Source of the DNA: Treponema sp.
Lineage (GTDB): Bacteria; Spirochaetota; Spirochaetia; Treponematales; Treponemataceae
DNA: 64,000 nucleotides
Assembly (NCBI GenBank): GCA_022010055.1
Contig: CP091737.1
Coordinates: forward strand, 62,001 to 126,000
Reading direction: 5' to 3'
Position numbers and translations under genes: made by a program. Of this stretch, positions 12,212 through 22,201 are shown piece after piece. Under the pieces are notes generated by a model, which ran no database searches, was not told the DNA's origin, and worked only from the letters and a program-made list of their open reading frames with translations. Position 1 is the stretch's first letter; each line of letters begins with the position of its first letter.

Positions 12212-14199
12212 TTATTTTTTTCCGCCAACTACGCGTCCTTTAAAAGCCCCCAAAAGAATTTTCACTTGAACCGGCAGTTCAGTCTGTTCCGTTTCGGGGT
12301 CTTTTTTTTCTTTTAAGGAAATTTGAAAATCAATTTCGGCATGGCAAAAGTTTTTTAATGTTGATTTTAACTGTTCCAGTCCGTTTATTATTGTGTTTTT
12401 CTGAAACTCCGAGTCAATTGTCGTGAAAATTTTGTTTTCTTTCAATGTCCATGCTCCGGTCTGCATTAAAGTCGAGCTTAGCATTGGATTTGTTATTGAA
12501 AGTTCTGCGACAGTTTGGCTGAAAAGTTTTCCGATTGAGATTGAAAATCCGTCCGGTGCGGTAAAAAGTTCATCGCTGCGGTGGATCTCTTCATAAGAAA
12601 ACTGTTCCGATTCATCGTTTTCGTCCTTTTTCTGTTCCTCGTACGAATTTGCAATTTCTTCTTCCCTGTTTTCGTCTGAAAAAACTGATTCCGGCTCTGA
12701 ATCGTCGATGATGTCTGAAGAATCCTCCGGATTTCCAGAGTCGTAATATTCCGGGTCATTGAGAACGTTCGCGCCGCCGCTGAAAAAATTCTGGCTAGGC
12801 CTTGATTTTTCAGGCGGCAAGGCTCCGCCATCAGGAAAAGGGTTTGTGTCAGGCTCCTGCTGCTGAATCAGACCGGAAAAAAGTTTCATTCCGCTTGGCG
12901 CAGTTTGATTTTGTTCCGGTTCTGCAAAAGGATGCGCATTTGTTTGTTCCTGTTTTATTTCGGGCTGCGGCGCGGCCGGCATTTGTTCGTTCCGGGAAAA
13001 GTTTTTTTGTTCTGGTGAATCAGCCGGCGCGGAAAAATTTGCAGAATTTCCATTTAGAAGCAGATTTTTTGCCTGGTCGATTGCGGTTTTTACTTCGCTC
13101 GGAGAAACGTATTGTGTAAGCCAGCAAAGCCGCGAAAAAGCAAGTTCCAGTTCGTATCTTGGAGAAAGCGAATAGCGTATGTCGCGGTAAAGCTGCAGGA
13201 AAATTGAAACCGCGCGCTCTGTCTGTATGGAATTCCACGCGTCTAAAACCAGCTGGCTGTATCTTTCCGGTGATTGGCCTAGCAGGCTTTCTTTTTTTAT
13301 TCCGTTTTTTAGAAGAAGCAGGCTTCTTAAATATTCGGAGCTGTTTGAAATCAGCTGTTCAATTGAAATTCCTGACTGAAGAAAATCGTCGAGCTGCGCC
13401 AGGACTTCTTCTGATTTTCCCTGCGCGCAGGCTTCAAAAATTGAATTTAAACGGTCAACGCCTAAAAGTCCAAGTTTGTCGCGTATTTTTTCGTAGGTTA
13501 TGTGGCTTTCGCTGAATGCGGCAATCTGGTCAAAAAGCGTGTAGCAGTCGCGTACAGAGCCGCCTGATTCCTTTGCAATCCAGTAAAGCGCTTCATCGTC
13601 CGCCTGGATGTCCATTTCCGGCAGGCGTCGGAAAGAAGGTTTTTAAGTCTTTCTGTCGCGACAAGCCTGAAGTTGTACTGCTGGCAGCGTGATTTTATTG
13701 TTGCCGGAACTTTCTGAAGCTCTGTTGTGGCGAATATAAAAATTACATGGGCAGGCGGTTCTTCGATTGTTTTTAAGAGCGCGTTGAAAGCGCCTGTTGA
13801 AAGCATGTGGACTTCGTCGATTATGTAAATTTTGTATCTGGAGCTTGCGGGCGGAAACATAAGTTCATCCCTGATTTGACGGATGTCGTTTACAGAGTTT
13901 GTAGAGGCACCGTCGATTTCTATTACATCCATGCTGGAGCTGTTTGTGATTGCCCTGCAGGATTCGCAAGTTCCGCAAGGAGTACAGGTCGGCCCGCTGG
14001 AATTCTGGCAGTTCAGCGATTTTGCAAGAATCCTGGCTGTAGAAGTTTTTCCGCAGCCGCGTGGTCCTGTAAAAAGGTATGCGTGCGCAATCTGTCCGGT
14101 TTTTATTGAATTTTTTAATGTTTCTGCAACAAACTCCTGTCCCGCAAGGTCTTCAAACTTTTGCGGCCGCCGGCGAGTTGCCGTTACTTCGTAAGCCAT
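12212..14199 (-). CDS. dnaX: DNA polymerase III subunits gamma/tau, one frame break
   Basis: About 662 residues once repaired. It is the clamp-loader ATPase of the replisome. Visible in the N-terminal part: Walker A GPRGCGKT (45-52), zinc cysteines (C64, C72, C75, C78, C81), Walker B IIDEVH (about 127-131) and sensor-type ATIKSRCQQ (about 166-174). At residue ~195 the frame breaks (13615-13617): AAA TGG should read AAA ATG, restoring DACRKMDIQADDEALYW. The remaining clamp-loader domains and a long acidic, Gln/Pro-rich tau-like linker (about 390-540) follow, then a conserved tail. The break is inside the AAA module, not at a programmed tau/gamma site, so I read it as a one-base loss. Upstream lgt ends 3 bases away. 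Confidence 0.93.
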
Positions 14200-14202
14200 C
14201 GT

Positions 14203-15176
14203 TTATCCTCTGAGTTTCTTTTTTCTTGCAATTAAAAATGTTGCAAGACCGTAAAGAATTCCGCCTAAAATCATAATAAAGCAAAGAATTTGCCCTGTTG
14301 AAAAATTTAAAAGCGATGTGTTTGTGTATATCGGAGCGGAAGCGTCTGTGGCAATCCTGTAGCCTAAATCCGCATCCGGTTCGCGGAAATATTCTAGTAC
14401 AAATCTGAAAAAACCGTAACCGGAAAGATAGATTGCGCCCATCATTCCGTCCCATTTTTTGTGTTTCCTCAAAAGCCATAAAATCAGCCAGAGAACGATT
14501 CCTTCAAGAAATGCCTCGTACAGCTGGCTTGGATGCCGCGGAAGGTTCACCAGCGAGCCTGTTATTGTAAGCCCGATTTTTCTGCGAAGTTCTGGACCCA
14601 TTCAAGAGAACTGGAAAATCGTTCTGCGTCCGGAAAAATCATTCCCCACGGCTTTGTGGTGATTCTTCCGTAAAGCTCGCCGTTCAAAAAGTTTCCCAGC
14701 CGTCCGAATGTGTAGCCAAGCGGAATTGCCGTTACCATGGCATCACTCCACTTTGTGAAGGATTTTTTTCTTCTTATGCACCAGAAAATCATTCCAAGGA
14801 TTCCGCCGATTACGCCGCCGTGGTAGCTCATTCCGGCAAGCCCTGTGAATTGACCGCTGGAGTTGAACGGCCAGAAAATGAGCCACGGTTTTTGCCTGTA
14901 AATTCCGCTGGTGTCGTAGACAAACGCGGAAAATACCCGCGCGCCAATCAGAAGAAATATGATTCCGCTTGTAATAAAGCTAAAAATGTCGTCTTCTGAC
15001 GCTTTGTAGTCCGGCGAGTCAAGAAGTCCTTCTTTCTGCTGTTTTTTTAAGACTGCGAATGCCGTTGCAAACGCAAAAATGTACATAAGACCGTACCAGC
15101 GCAAAAGTCCTAGAACAGGAACTCCCGGAAAAATTTCCGGATGAATCCAGGAAGGATAGTTGATAAATAAAAACAT
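14203..15176 (-). CDS. lgt: prolipoprotein diacylglyceryl transferase, one frame break
   Basis: This inner-membrane enzyme adds diacylglycerol to the lipobox cysteine of prolipoproteins, the step before LspA. Family marks are the multi-pass fold, the YHGGVIGG segment (about 118-125), the GRLGNFLNGELYGR signature (about 158-171), and PRHPSQLYEAFLEG near the C-terminus. The frame breaks near 14592, where one C is missing, giving a 204-residue N-part and an overlapping C-part. Repaired, it reads EWVQELRRKIGLTITGS. Total is about 324 residues, slightly long for the family. It lies between the MinD-like gene (10-base gap) and dnaX. Confidence 0.95.
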
Positions 15177-15186
15177 ATTTTCGTCC

Positions 15187-16332
15187 TTAAAGTTTAAAGC
15201 CCTGTTGAGCGGCTTTTAATATTTTTGATTTTAATAGAATATTTTCTTTTTTCAGCTGAGTGATTTCGTAATTTTGCGTTTTAATCATTTCGATTAATTC
15301 TCCGGTGGAAAGCTGTCCGCTTCCAATCAAATCGTCGATTCCTGAAAGTTTTAGCGCAAAGTCTTCGGCGGCCTCGTCGTTTATTTTGTCAAAAGAACCT
15401 GCCGTGTCAATTGCCGATGAAAACGCTTTGTCAAAATACCGTGGCTCTGCCGCGCATATTTTTTCTGCGATTCTGTAGATTGCCTGCGAAAGCACGCTTT
15501 TTGGTTTGTAAATTATTACAGGAAGCCTTGAGGAAAGCGCCTTCTCCTGCAGCTGGTCGCGGAACATGAGCCCAAGGTATTCTATTTCCAGCCCAAGGTA
15601 CTGCTTGCACGAGTTGCGGATTCTGCTTGCGCTTGCCGCATCTTTCGGGTCTTCTATCATATTTAGCGCAAGGCGGGGACAAAACTGCTTCATCCTGGCT
15701 TTAAAAAGTCCTGTGTTTTCCGGGTCGATTTTTTCCAGAGCCTGGGTTATCTGCGGAATGTAAAGGCTTTTCATCTGCTGGGAATTTTTTCTTACCTGCT
15801 CAAGGAGCTCGTGTCCGGCAGTTCCTTTTTTGTAGGTTGTATACATAAGCCTGAATACGCAGTTTTTAAGGAAAAGGTATCCGTCCAGCGTTGCCGTTAC
15901 TGTCGGCGCGGTTATAAGAATTCCCTGCGGCGACTGTAGGAACATATCCAGAATAATCTGATGCGTTCCTGCGCCCAGGTCAAGAATAAGAAAATCAGCG
16001 TCTATGCTGCGGAAATTTCTGAGAAGCTTTGCTTTTTGCGCCGCTTTAAGGCTTGTAAGTCCTGGTATCTGGCTGTCTCCGGCGATAAAACTTACGTTGT
16101 CGTATTCTGTCGGTTCAATTATGTCCTTAAATTCAGTTTTGTCTGTAAGGTAAGTGCCAATGCTTCTGGTCTTTACGTTTTGCCCGATTGCAAGGTGAAG
16201 GTTTGACGCTCCAAGGTCCAGGTCGCACAGAACTACTTTTTTACCGGCCTGGCCAAGCGCAATTGCGAGATTTGCTGATAAAAGGCTTTTTCCGACTCCG
16301 CCTTTTCCGCTTGCTATAGGAAGAATTTGCAT
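15187..16332 (-). CDS. MinD/ParA-family P-loop ATPase
   Basis: 381 residues. The deviant Walker A GKGGVGKS is at residues 9-16, followed by the CDLDLGASNLHL switch and a DFLILDLGAGTHQ Walker B-like motif, as in MinD, ParA and FlhG proteins. A coiled-coil ends the protein (ELIEMIKTQNYEITQLKKENILLKSKI). The ATG at 16332 puts the P-loop at the usual distance from the N-terminus; an upstream extension is possible but lacks support. Partner or cargo is not evident, since no flagellar or septum genes are adjacent. It heads the minus-strand group with lgt and dnaX. Some relatives are called chromosome- or flagellum-positioning ATPases, but I would not choose among these. Confidence 0.85.
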   Translation of the reverse strand: MQILPIASGKGGVGKSLLSANLAIALGQAGKKVVLCDLDLGASNLHLAIGQNVKTRSIGTYLTDKTEFKDIIEPTEYDNVSFIAGDSQIPGLTSLKAAQKAKLLRNFRSIDADFLILDLGAGTHQIILDMFLQSPQGILITAPTVTATLDGYLFLKNCVFRLMYTTYKKGTAGHELLEQVRKNSQQMKSLYIPQITQALEKIDPENTGLFKARMKQFCPRLALNMIEDPKDAASASRIRNSCKQYLGLEIEYLGLMFRDQLQEKALSSRLPVIIYKPKSVLSQAIYRIAEKICAAEPRYFDKAFSSAIDTAGSFDKINDEAAEDFALKLSGIDDLIGSGQLSTGELIEMIKTQNYEITQLKKENILLKSKILKAAQQGFKL

Positions 16333-16412
16333 GCTTACATTATAACACAGATGACTTGAGTTTTTAAACATTTTAAGCGCGCTATGCGATATAAAAAGAA
16401 ATAAATTTATGA

Positions 16413-16430
16413 TATAATTGTTTTATGGAG
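16413..16430 (+). promoter_or_regulatory. -10 element and start-deciding ribosome site of the S41 protease gene
   Basis: TATAAT at 16413-16418 is only 7 bases before an ATG at 16425, too close for a leader. GGAG at 16427-16430 is well spaced (6 bases) from an in-frame GTG at 16437, which I take as the start. Confidence 0.45.
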
Positions 16431-16436
16431 TTAACA

Positions 16437-17932
16437 GTGCATAATCTAAAACACAAGTTCAATTTGTTTTTTTTATTTTTTATAATCTCAGTATTTTCTT
16501 CCCAGTGCTTTGCCCAGTCGCCGGCAAATTCCAGCAGTTCTAAAAAATTTGCATATCTGAATAAATTTGATTCAATGTTCCAGTTCGTCCTTCAGAACTA
16601 CGTTGATGAGGTGGATCCAAAAGTTCTTTATGAAGGAGCGATGAAAGGAATGATGGATTCATTGGGCGATCCGTACACTTCTTATCTTGATGAAGATACA
16701 ATCCGTGACCTTTCAGATACAACTAACGGCTCTTTTGGCGGAGTAGGGCTTTCCATTTCAAAACCGGTTGAGTCAAAGCCGAACAAGCCTGCTTATGTTG
16801 AAGTGGCTTCTCCGATTGAAGACACTCCGGGAGCTAAGGCTGAATTCTTGCAGGTGATTATATTATAGAAGTTAACGGCAAGCCGACGGAATCTATGACA
16901 ATGGATGAGGTTTTGAAGCATCTTCGCGGTAAAGTCGGCGAATCTGTTAAGGTAACCATCCTTCGCGGTAAAAATTTAAAGTTTACGGTGGAGCTTGTGC
17001 GCGCGCTGATTGAAATTCCTACCGTAAAGTATGGAATGATTGGAAATACAGGCTATATGCGCCTTATTCAGTTTACTCCTGATATTCCAGAACGCGTTCA
17101 GGACGCTTTGAATTCATTTAAAAAAGATGAGAATTTTAAAAATCTTGTTATTGACTTGCGCGACAATCCTGGCGGACTTATTACAAGCGCAGTTGCTGTT
17201 GCGGATAAATTTATTGATGAAGGTCCGATTGTTACGACAAAAAGCCGCCTTGATTTTGAAAATGCGGTTTACAAGGCGAGCAAGAATAAAACTCAGCTCC
17301 GCGGAATTCCTATGGTTGTGCTTATAAACCAGGGTTCTGCGAGCGCATCGGAAATTGTTGCCGGAGCGTTGAAAGACAATCACCTTGCATATCTTGTTGG
17401 CGCAAAAAGCTACGGAAAAGGTTCTGTTCAGCAGGTGATTCCGCTGGGCGCAAGCGAAGAAGTCAAGATGACGGTTGCCCGCTATTACACGCCTAGCGAT
17501 ACTAACATCGATAAGGTTGGAATTCAGCCGGATAAAGAAGTTCTGTATCCAAAGCTTACGGAGGATGATGAAAAGAATTATTCAAGCCTGCTGGAATCGA
17601 ATGTGATTGTTCCGTATGTTGAAGAGCACCCGGATATGACTGAAAAGGAGATTGCAGCCTACGCAGAAGAGCTTAAAAAAGAATACAGCCTTGATTCTCG
17701 TTTGTTGCGCCGGATTATAAGAATCCAGGTGAACAGGACAAAGCCGACTGCTCTTTACGACCTTGATTACGATATTCAGCTGAATGCCGCGCTTGAGCTT
17801 TTGAATGGCACTGAAGATTTTGAGGCGCTTCTTAAGTCAACAAAAACGCTGAAAGAGCTTCAGTCGGAGGCAGAGGCAAAAAAGGCTGCGGAACAGCAGG
17901 ACGAAGCGGAAAATTCAAAAAAGGCTGAATAA
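16437..17932 (+). CDS. S41-family C-terminal processing protease (CtpA-like), one frame break
   Basis: About 498 residues with an N-terminal signal peptide (NLFFLFFIISVFSSQCFA), so it acts in the periplasm. A PDZ region (FGGVGLSISKP ... GDYIIEVNGKPTESM) precedes the peptidase core. The catalytic Ser is in QGSASASEIVAGAL and the Lys in AKSYGKGSVQQ, as in CtpA/Prc proteases that trim or degrade envelope proteins. The frame breaks at 16842, where GCTGAATTC should be GCTGGAATTC; repaired, it reads KAGILAGDYIIEV. The C-terminus is a Lys/Glu/Ala-rich helix. The stop overlaps the rsmE start by one base. A specific substrate cannot be named. Confidence 0.92.
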
Positions 17933-18765
17933 TGCGTCAGTTTATTTCTTCTGAATTTCCTGATAAAAAGGGGTTTCTTCGCATTTATGGGAAAGACTTT
18001 CGTTATCTTAGGCAGGTCTTGCGATTAAAATCCGGCGATATGCTGGCTGTCCGCTTTTCTGATGGAACTTTGCGGAATACAACTGTATGCAAGATAGACG
18101 AAAATTCCAGGGAAATTCTTGTCCAGGTATGTGGAAATCCGGAAAAAATAGAAAATTCCTGTGATGATGACATTACACGTGGAACAAAAGCTCAGGAAAT
18201 TCAGAAATCCCTGCCGGAAACAGAATATTTTCTTTTTCAGTACATTGCAAAGCCTGTAAAAATGGAACAAATCATAAGGCAGGCGACTGAATGCGGCGTA
18301 AAGTTCGTTATTCCGGTTTCAGGGGAATTTTCGCAAAAGCAGAATGTTCTTTCAATGCAACATTCAAAAAAAGAGCGGCTTGAACGGATTGTCCGGGAGG
18401 CGCGGCAGCAGAGCGGTTCTCCTGTTGAAACTGAGATTCTGGAGCCGCTTACTACGGAAGAAGCGGTTTTATTCTGGAAAAAAAACACTTCTTCACTTTC
18501 TGCCGAGGAAAAGAATGTTGCGGTTGCGCTCTGGGAAAGAAGTGAAAAAACTGTCTCCCTAAAAGAAATCTTTGACTCTGAAAAAAACAAAAAAATAAAA
18601 AAAATCGCGATTGCAGTTGGCTGCGAGGGCGGAATAAGTCCGGAGGAAATTGATGCGCTGATTTCTGCAGGATTTTACGCTGTTCATTTTCCGGGAAATA
18701 TTTTACGCTGCGAGACCGCTGCTCTTTACGGAATCGCTGCTGTTCAGTCTGCGTTGAACCAATGA
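17932..18765 (+). CDS. rsmE: 16S rRNA m3U1498 methyltransferase RsmE
   Basis: 277 residues. It methylates U1498 of 16S rRNA using SAM. The N-terminal PUA-like part (LRIYGKDFRYLRQVLRLKSGD) is followed by a SPOUT methyltransferase with the expected marks: KMEQIIRQATECGV, EARQQSG, the SAM-binding knot VGCEGGISPEE, and the final LRCETAALYG motif. Length is slightly above the usual 240-250 because of a Lys-rich insertion (about 190-220). TAATG overlap with the protease gene indicates translational coupling. Confidence 0.95.
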   Translation: MRQFISSEFPDKKGFLRIYGKDFRYLRQVLRLKSGDMLAVRFSDGTLRNTTVCKIDENSREILVQVCGNPEKIENSCDDDITRGTKAQEIQKSLPETEYFLFQYIAKPVKMEQIIRQATECGVKFVIPVSGEFSQKQNVLSMQHSKKERLERIVREARQQSGSPVETEILEPLTTEEAVLFWKKNTSSLSAEEKNVAVALWERSEKTVSLKEIFDSEKNKKIKKIAIAVGCEGGISPEEIDALISAGFYAVHFPGNILRCETAALYGIAAVQSALNQ

Positions 18766-18843
18766 AATTTGTTGCGGCTGTCCAAGATGATTTTATAAGT
18801 TCCGCTATGGATTATAAAATCTGCTGATAGGAACGCCGCTGTT

Positions 18844-19049
18844 TAGCCTGAATGCCGGTTTTTTTTGTAAAAAGAATAAAAGCGTAGGCAGATTTGCAAT
18901 TTGTGAAGATTTTTGGCGATTGAATTAATAAAAGTGCGGAGCACCCGAATTAATACAAGCGTAGCGCGAGCCAAATCCATCTGAGCAAATTGGAAATCTG
19001 CCGAGAGCGTTCTTTCATAATTTGCAAAAAAAACTCTAAATTAAGGCTA
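18844..19049 (+). repeat. palindromic TA-flanked repeat, copy 2
   Basis: A full copy of about 206 bp between rsmE and the Rpn nuclease. Its ends are slightly diverged (TAGCCTGAATGCCGG...ACTCTAAATTAAGGCTA), and TA occurs at both borders. The rest of the 361-base gap shows only an AT-rich leader for the next gene. Confidence 0.9.
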
Positions 19050-19126
19050 TGTAAAAATCCGCCGAATTCAACTTTTTTTTGCGCGTTCATTTCAGTTTCC
19101 GCACTTTTTTCGCTATATAAGGTTAT

Positions 19127-19963
19127 ATGAACAAAAACGAAAACAATATCTACCGCATAAAGCCGGTCGAGGAGCTTCGCTTCACAGACGACTTTATGTT
19201 CTGCCGCGTGATGAAAAACCCCGACCTCTGCAAGGGAGTCATCGAGCGGCTTCTTGGAATCAAGGTCGAGCGGATTGAGTATCCTGAGCTGCAGAAGGAA
19301 ATCCGGCCTTACTACAGCGCGCACGGCGTCCGCATGGATGTCTACGTGAAGGATTCAGACAGAATCTTCGATATAGAGATGCAGACCTCTATTCCAAAAG
19401 ATTTGCCTCGCCGAATGCGCTACTACCAGAGCATGATAGACATCGACTCCCTGATTGCCGGAAGCGATTATGCGACGCTAAAGGAAAGCTACGTTATCTT
19501 CCTCTGTACAAAAGACCCGTTCGGGCTGGGACTTCCGGTCTACACGTTCAGCACGGTCTGCAAGGAAAAGAACGATTTTACCCTGAACGACGGAATCAAC
19601 AAGCTCTTTTTTAACGCGAGCGCCTTCGCGTCCGAAAAAAATCTTGAAATAAAGGGATTCTTGGGTTATCTTTGTAGTGGGAAGCCTTCCGACTATCTCA
19701 CAGAGGACATCGACCGGCGCGTCGAAAGGCTCAAAGTCAACGAAATTTTCAGGAGCGACTATATGATGGATGCACTGCCGCTTTACGACGCAAGGCAAGC
19801 CGGCTTAAAGGAAGGAATGGCAAAAGGACTTCTGGCTGGAGAACGTAAGAAAGCGATTGAAACTGCGAAAAATTTTCTGAAGAAAAACATATCGGCGGAA
19901 ATAATCGCTGAATGCACAGGGCTTTCATTGGAAGAGGTCATAAAGATAAAAGATTCCTTATGA
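19127..19963 (+). CDS. Rpn-family PD-(D/E)XK nuclease / putative transposase
   Basis: 278 residues of the Rpn/TIGR01784 group, known as recombination-promoting nucleases. The N-terminal FTDDFMFCRVMKNPDLCKG motif is diagnostic. The catalytic core is visible as RMDVYVKD (Asp) followed by FDIEMQ (Glu-x-Gln). The C-terminal tail AGLKEGMAKGLLAGERKKA is also typical. Codon use is noticeably more GC-rich (GAC, AAG, CTC) than the neighbours, suggesting recent transfer. It follows palindromic repeat copy 2 by 77 bases. Members of this group recombine DNA in some species, but whether this one moves anything is unknown. Confidence 0.88.
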   Translation: MNKNENNIYRIKPVEELRFTDDFMFCRVMKNPDLCKGVIERLLGIKVERIEYPELQKEIRPYYSAHGVRMDVYVKDSDRIFDIEMQTSIPKDLPRRMRYYQSMIDIDSLIAGSDYATLKESYVIFLCTKDPFGLGLPVYTFSTVCKEKNDFTLNDGINKLFFNASAFASEKNLEIKGFLGYLCSGKPSDYLTEDIDRRVERLKVNEIFRSDYMMDALPLYDARQAGLKEGMAKGLLAGERKKAIETAKNFLKKNISAEIIAECTGLSLEEVIKIKDSL

Positions 19964-20155
19964 AAGCTGATGGAAAATATTTATTAAAAGTCCTGCGATG
20001 TTTATAATGCGGTTGCCATGGGGCTTGGCTCAAATTATAGCAGCTGTCCGAGCAATGTGTTATACTTGTTAATATCTGTAATTCCTTATGTGATAAATTA
20101 TTATTTGCTGATAAAATCTTGTCACGGATTACAGGGGTTAAAAAGTGCTTTTATT

Positions 20156-20184
20156 TTGGACAGTAGTGAAAATTTGTATAAAAT
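20156..20184 (+). promoter_or_regulatory. sigma-70-type promoter for the WecG-like gene
   Basis: TTGGAC at 20156-20161 and TAAAAT at 20179-20184 are separated by 17 bases and lie just upstream of the ATG at 20200. The rest of the gap from 19964 shows no gene. Confidence 0.6.
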
Positions 20185-20199
20185 GCGTTTGGGGAAATT

Positions 20200-20946
20200 A
20201 TGGGGATCCAGAGAATTAAAATTTTAGATGTGCCGGTTGATATTCTTCGTCCTGAAGATTTGGAGATTGAAATTCTGGAACTCCTTGCAAAGCCCGGAAC
20301 AAAACAGATTATTTTTCTTTCTGTCTGGGATTTGCTTAAGGCCAGACGTCGCGGCGAATTTCAAGATTGCGTGAATAATGCTGATTTGATAATTCCTGTT
20401 TCAAAAAGTATCATCCGTGGCGCGAGTTTTCTGAAAAAAGAGATTCCAGTAAGGTACAATCCTTTTTCCGCAGTCATAAATATTCTTTCGGTTCTTGATT
20501 CTCATTTTAAATCATTGTATCTTCTTGGTTCCCGTGGCCAGACTCTGCATGCCGCCGAAAAAAATCTTCATGCCACTTATCCGAATCTTAGAATTGTAGG
20601 ACGTTATATTGGCTATTATCCTAAAAACATGGAAAACGATATTGTCAAGTCTATTTATAAAGCGTCTCCATCCCTTGTTCTTGTAAGCGAGGGTATAAAA
20701 GATAAAAACTGCTGGTCTTATAAACGCAGAAACCAGTTCTCTTCTAGCATTTTTATTTATTACAGGGAAGCATTTGGAATTTTTTCAAAGCGCATAAAAA
20801 GAGTTGATGAAAAAACTTTTGAGCGGGGACATGAAATTTTCCATGAAATCATAAGGAATCCGTTCAAGATTCTTTTGATACTTCCTTTTCTAAAATATAT
20901 GCTTATTCTGCTCTTTTTACAGAATATTAAAAAAGTAAATCGGTGA
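20200..20946 (+). CDS. WecG/TagA/CpsF-family glycosyltransferase
   Basis: 248 residues. The family transfers N-acetyl-mannosamine-type sugars onto lipid-linked acceptors. The later conserved region is clear: SLYLLGSRGQTLHAAEKNL and YPNLRIVGRYIGYY (about 105-145). The usual PDG motif after the first Rossmann segment is replaced here by DLIIPVSKSIIRG (about 62-74), so the expected catalytic Asp is not apparent. The C-terminus is hydrophobic (FKILLILPFLKYMLILLFL), consistent with membrane association. Family is fairly sure; activity is uncertain. The AAA gene follows after 48 bases. Confidence 0.8.
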   Translation: MGIQRIKILDVPVDILRPEDLEIEILELLAKPGTKQIIFLSVWDLLKARRRGEFQDCVNNADLIIPVSKSIIRGASFLKKEIPVRYNPFSAVINILSVLDSHFKSLYLLGSRGQTLHAAEKNLHATYPNLRIVGRYIGYYPKNMENDIVKSIYKASPSLVLVSEGIKDKNCWSYKRRNQFSSSIFIYYREAFGIFSKRIKRVDEKTFERGHEIFHEIIRNPFKILLILPFLKYMLILLFLQNIKKVNR

Positions 20947-20994
20947 TATTTTTTTTTCTGGGGAAAAAGAAAAGATTGCCTAGGGAGGGGCAAG

Positions 20995-22161
20995 TTGGTT
21001 TCTGTCGGTTTGTCGCAAATTTATTTAATTTCAAAAAGGACGGAAGTAATCGCCTTTTTTGAAAAATTATTGAACAGCAGCTGTCTGTTAAAAGTTTACC
21101 CAAACACAAGTTCTTTTTCACGGCATTTTCAGCAGACTGGAAAAATTTCTCATTTCCCGGTAATAGTTGATACTCTGCCGGCTGTTCGACTTGATGAAAT
21201 CAATTTTTTTACAAGTGAGAAATATATTTCATTGCAAAAAGTTTTTTTTATTGACTCAGTTTATTCGGATTTAAAATTTCTGGTAAATTCGGAAAATATC
21301 AGTCTCAATTTTATTCCTTTTCCGTGCGATGGCGTTGTCGCGTTGAATCATCTTGGCGGATTTCCCCCGGTTGAAAAGGTTTTTGATGCAGAAAATGTTT
21401 CTGAACAGATTCCGCCGACTTTGAAGCGTTTTGCCGGAAATTCGTTCTCTACAAAATCCTTAAGAAATAATTTTTATACTTATGGAAAAACTGATTTGCC
21501 GCTGATTATTGAAGGTGAGTCCGGCACTGGAAAAACGCTGGCTGCCGAGCTTATCCATTCAATTTCTATGCGGAAAACCAAACGTTTCAGGAGAATAAAT
21601 ATGCCTTGCATTCAGCCGGAAATTGCAGAGGCGGAGCTGTTCGGCTCTGTTTCCGGGGCTTTTACAGGCGCGAAGGATAAGCAGGGAATACTTCAGGAAC
21701 TGGATGGTGGAACTGTTCTTTTTGATGAAGTCTCTGAAATTCCGCTGCCGGTTCAGGCGAAGCTTTTGAAATTTCTTGATTCCGGCTGCTTCTGCAGGGT
21801 GGGGTCTACAAAAGAAAGCTATTCAGATGTGCGCATAATAAGCGCGACAAATGTTAATTTAGAGGAAAGGGTAAAGAACGGACTTTTCCGGCGTGATTTT
21901 TATGAGCGTCTGAAGGGGAAGATTATTTCAATCCCTTCTTTGAATTCCAGAAAAGAAGATATAGATGCGCTTGTTCTGAATTTTCTTGCTGAAAACGGAT
22001 TTGATTCAATTGTCTTTTCTAAGGAAGCGATTGATGCTCTAAAGGAAAAGCATTGGACAGGCAATGTCAGGGAACTTGAATATTGCCTTGCGTTGACTTG
22101 CTCCGTCCGCGGCGAAAGCAAAAAAATCATAGGACCGGATGATTTGATTTTTGCCGGCTGA
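20995..22161 (+). CDS. sigma-54-type AAA+ activator lacking a DNA-binding domain
   Basis: 388 residues, starting at TTG 20995 behind a strong GGAGGGG. The N-terminal ~135 residues resemble a degenerate receiver-type domain without a clear acidic pocket. The AAA+ domain has Walker A GESGTGKT (174-181), the sigma-54 contact loop GAFTGA (221-226), Walker B VLFDEV (241-246) and the GNVRELEYCL segment near the end. The protein stops there: no Fis-type helix-turn-helix is present. It may act from solution or through a partner. Regulated genes are unknown; the WecG-like gene is 48 bases upstream. Confidence 0.88.
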   Translation: MVSVGLSQIYLISKRTEVIAFFEKLLNSSCLLKVYPNTSSFSRHFQQTGKISHFPVIVDTLPAVRLDEINFFTSEKYISLQKVFFIDSVYSDLKFLVNSENISLNFIPFPCDGVVALNHLGGFPPVEKVFDAENVSEQIPPTLKRFAGNSFSTKSLRNNFYTYGKTDLPLIIEGESGTGKTLAAELIHSISMRKTKRFRRINMPCIQPEIAEAELFGSVSGAFTGAKDKQGILQELDGGTVLFDEVSEIPLPVQAKLLKFLDSGCFCRVGSTKESYSDVRIISATNVNLEERVKNGLFRRDFYERLKGKIISIPSLNSRKEDIDALVLNFLAENGFDSIVFSKEAIDALKEKHWTGNVRELEYCLALTCSVRGESKKIIGPDDLIFAG

Positions 22162-22201
22162 TTAGGGCGTGGATTCTCCGGCATCTTTCGGGGAATGGCA
22201 T

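Noticed and set aside
13498..13640. Programmed frameshift in dnaX
   Set aside because: The break is inside the AAA module at residue ~195, not at a slippery A-AAA-AAG site near the end of domain III, and both frames are needed for a working clamp loader.
20018..20227. 69-residue ORF before the WecG-like gene
   Set aside because: It runs through the promoter into the true start; no supporting ribosome site or conserved sequence.
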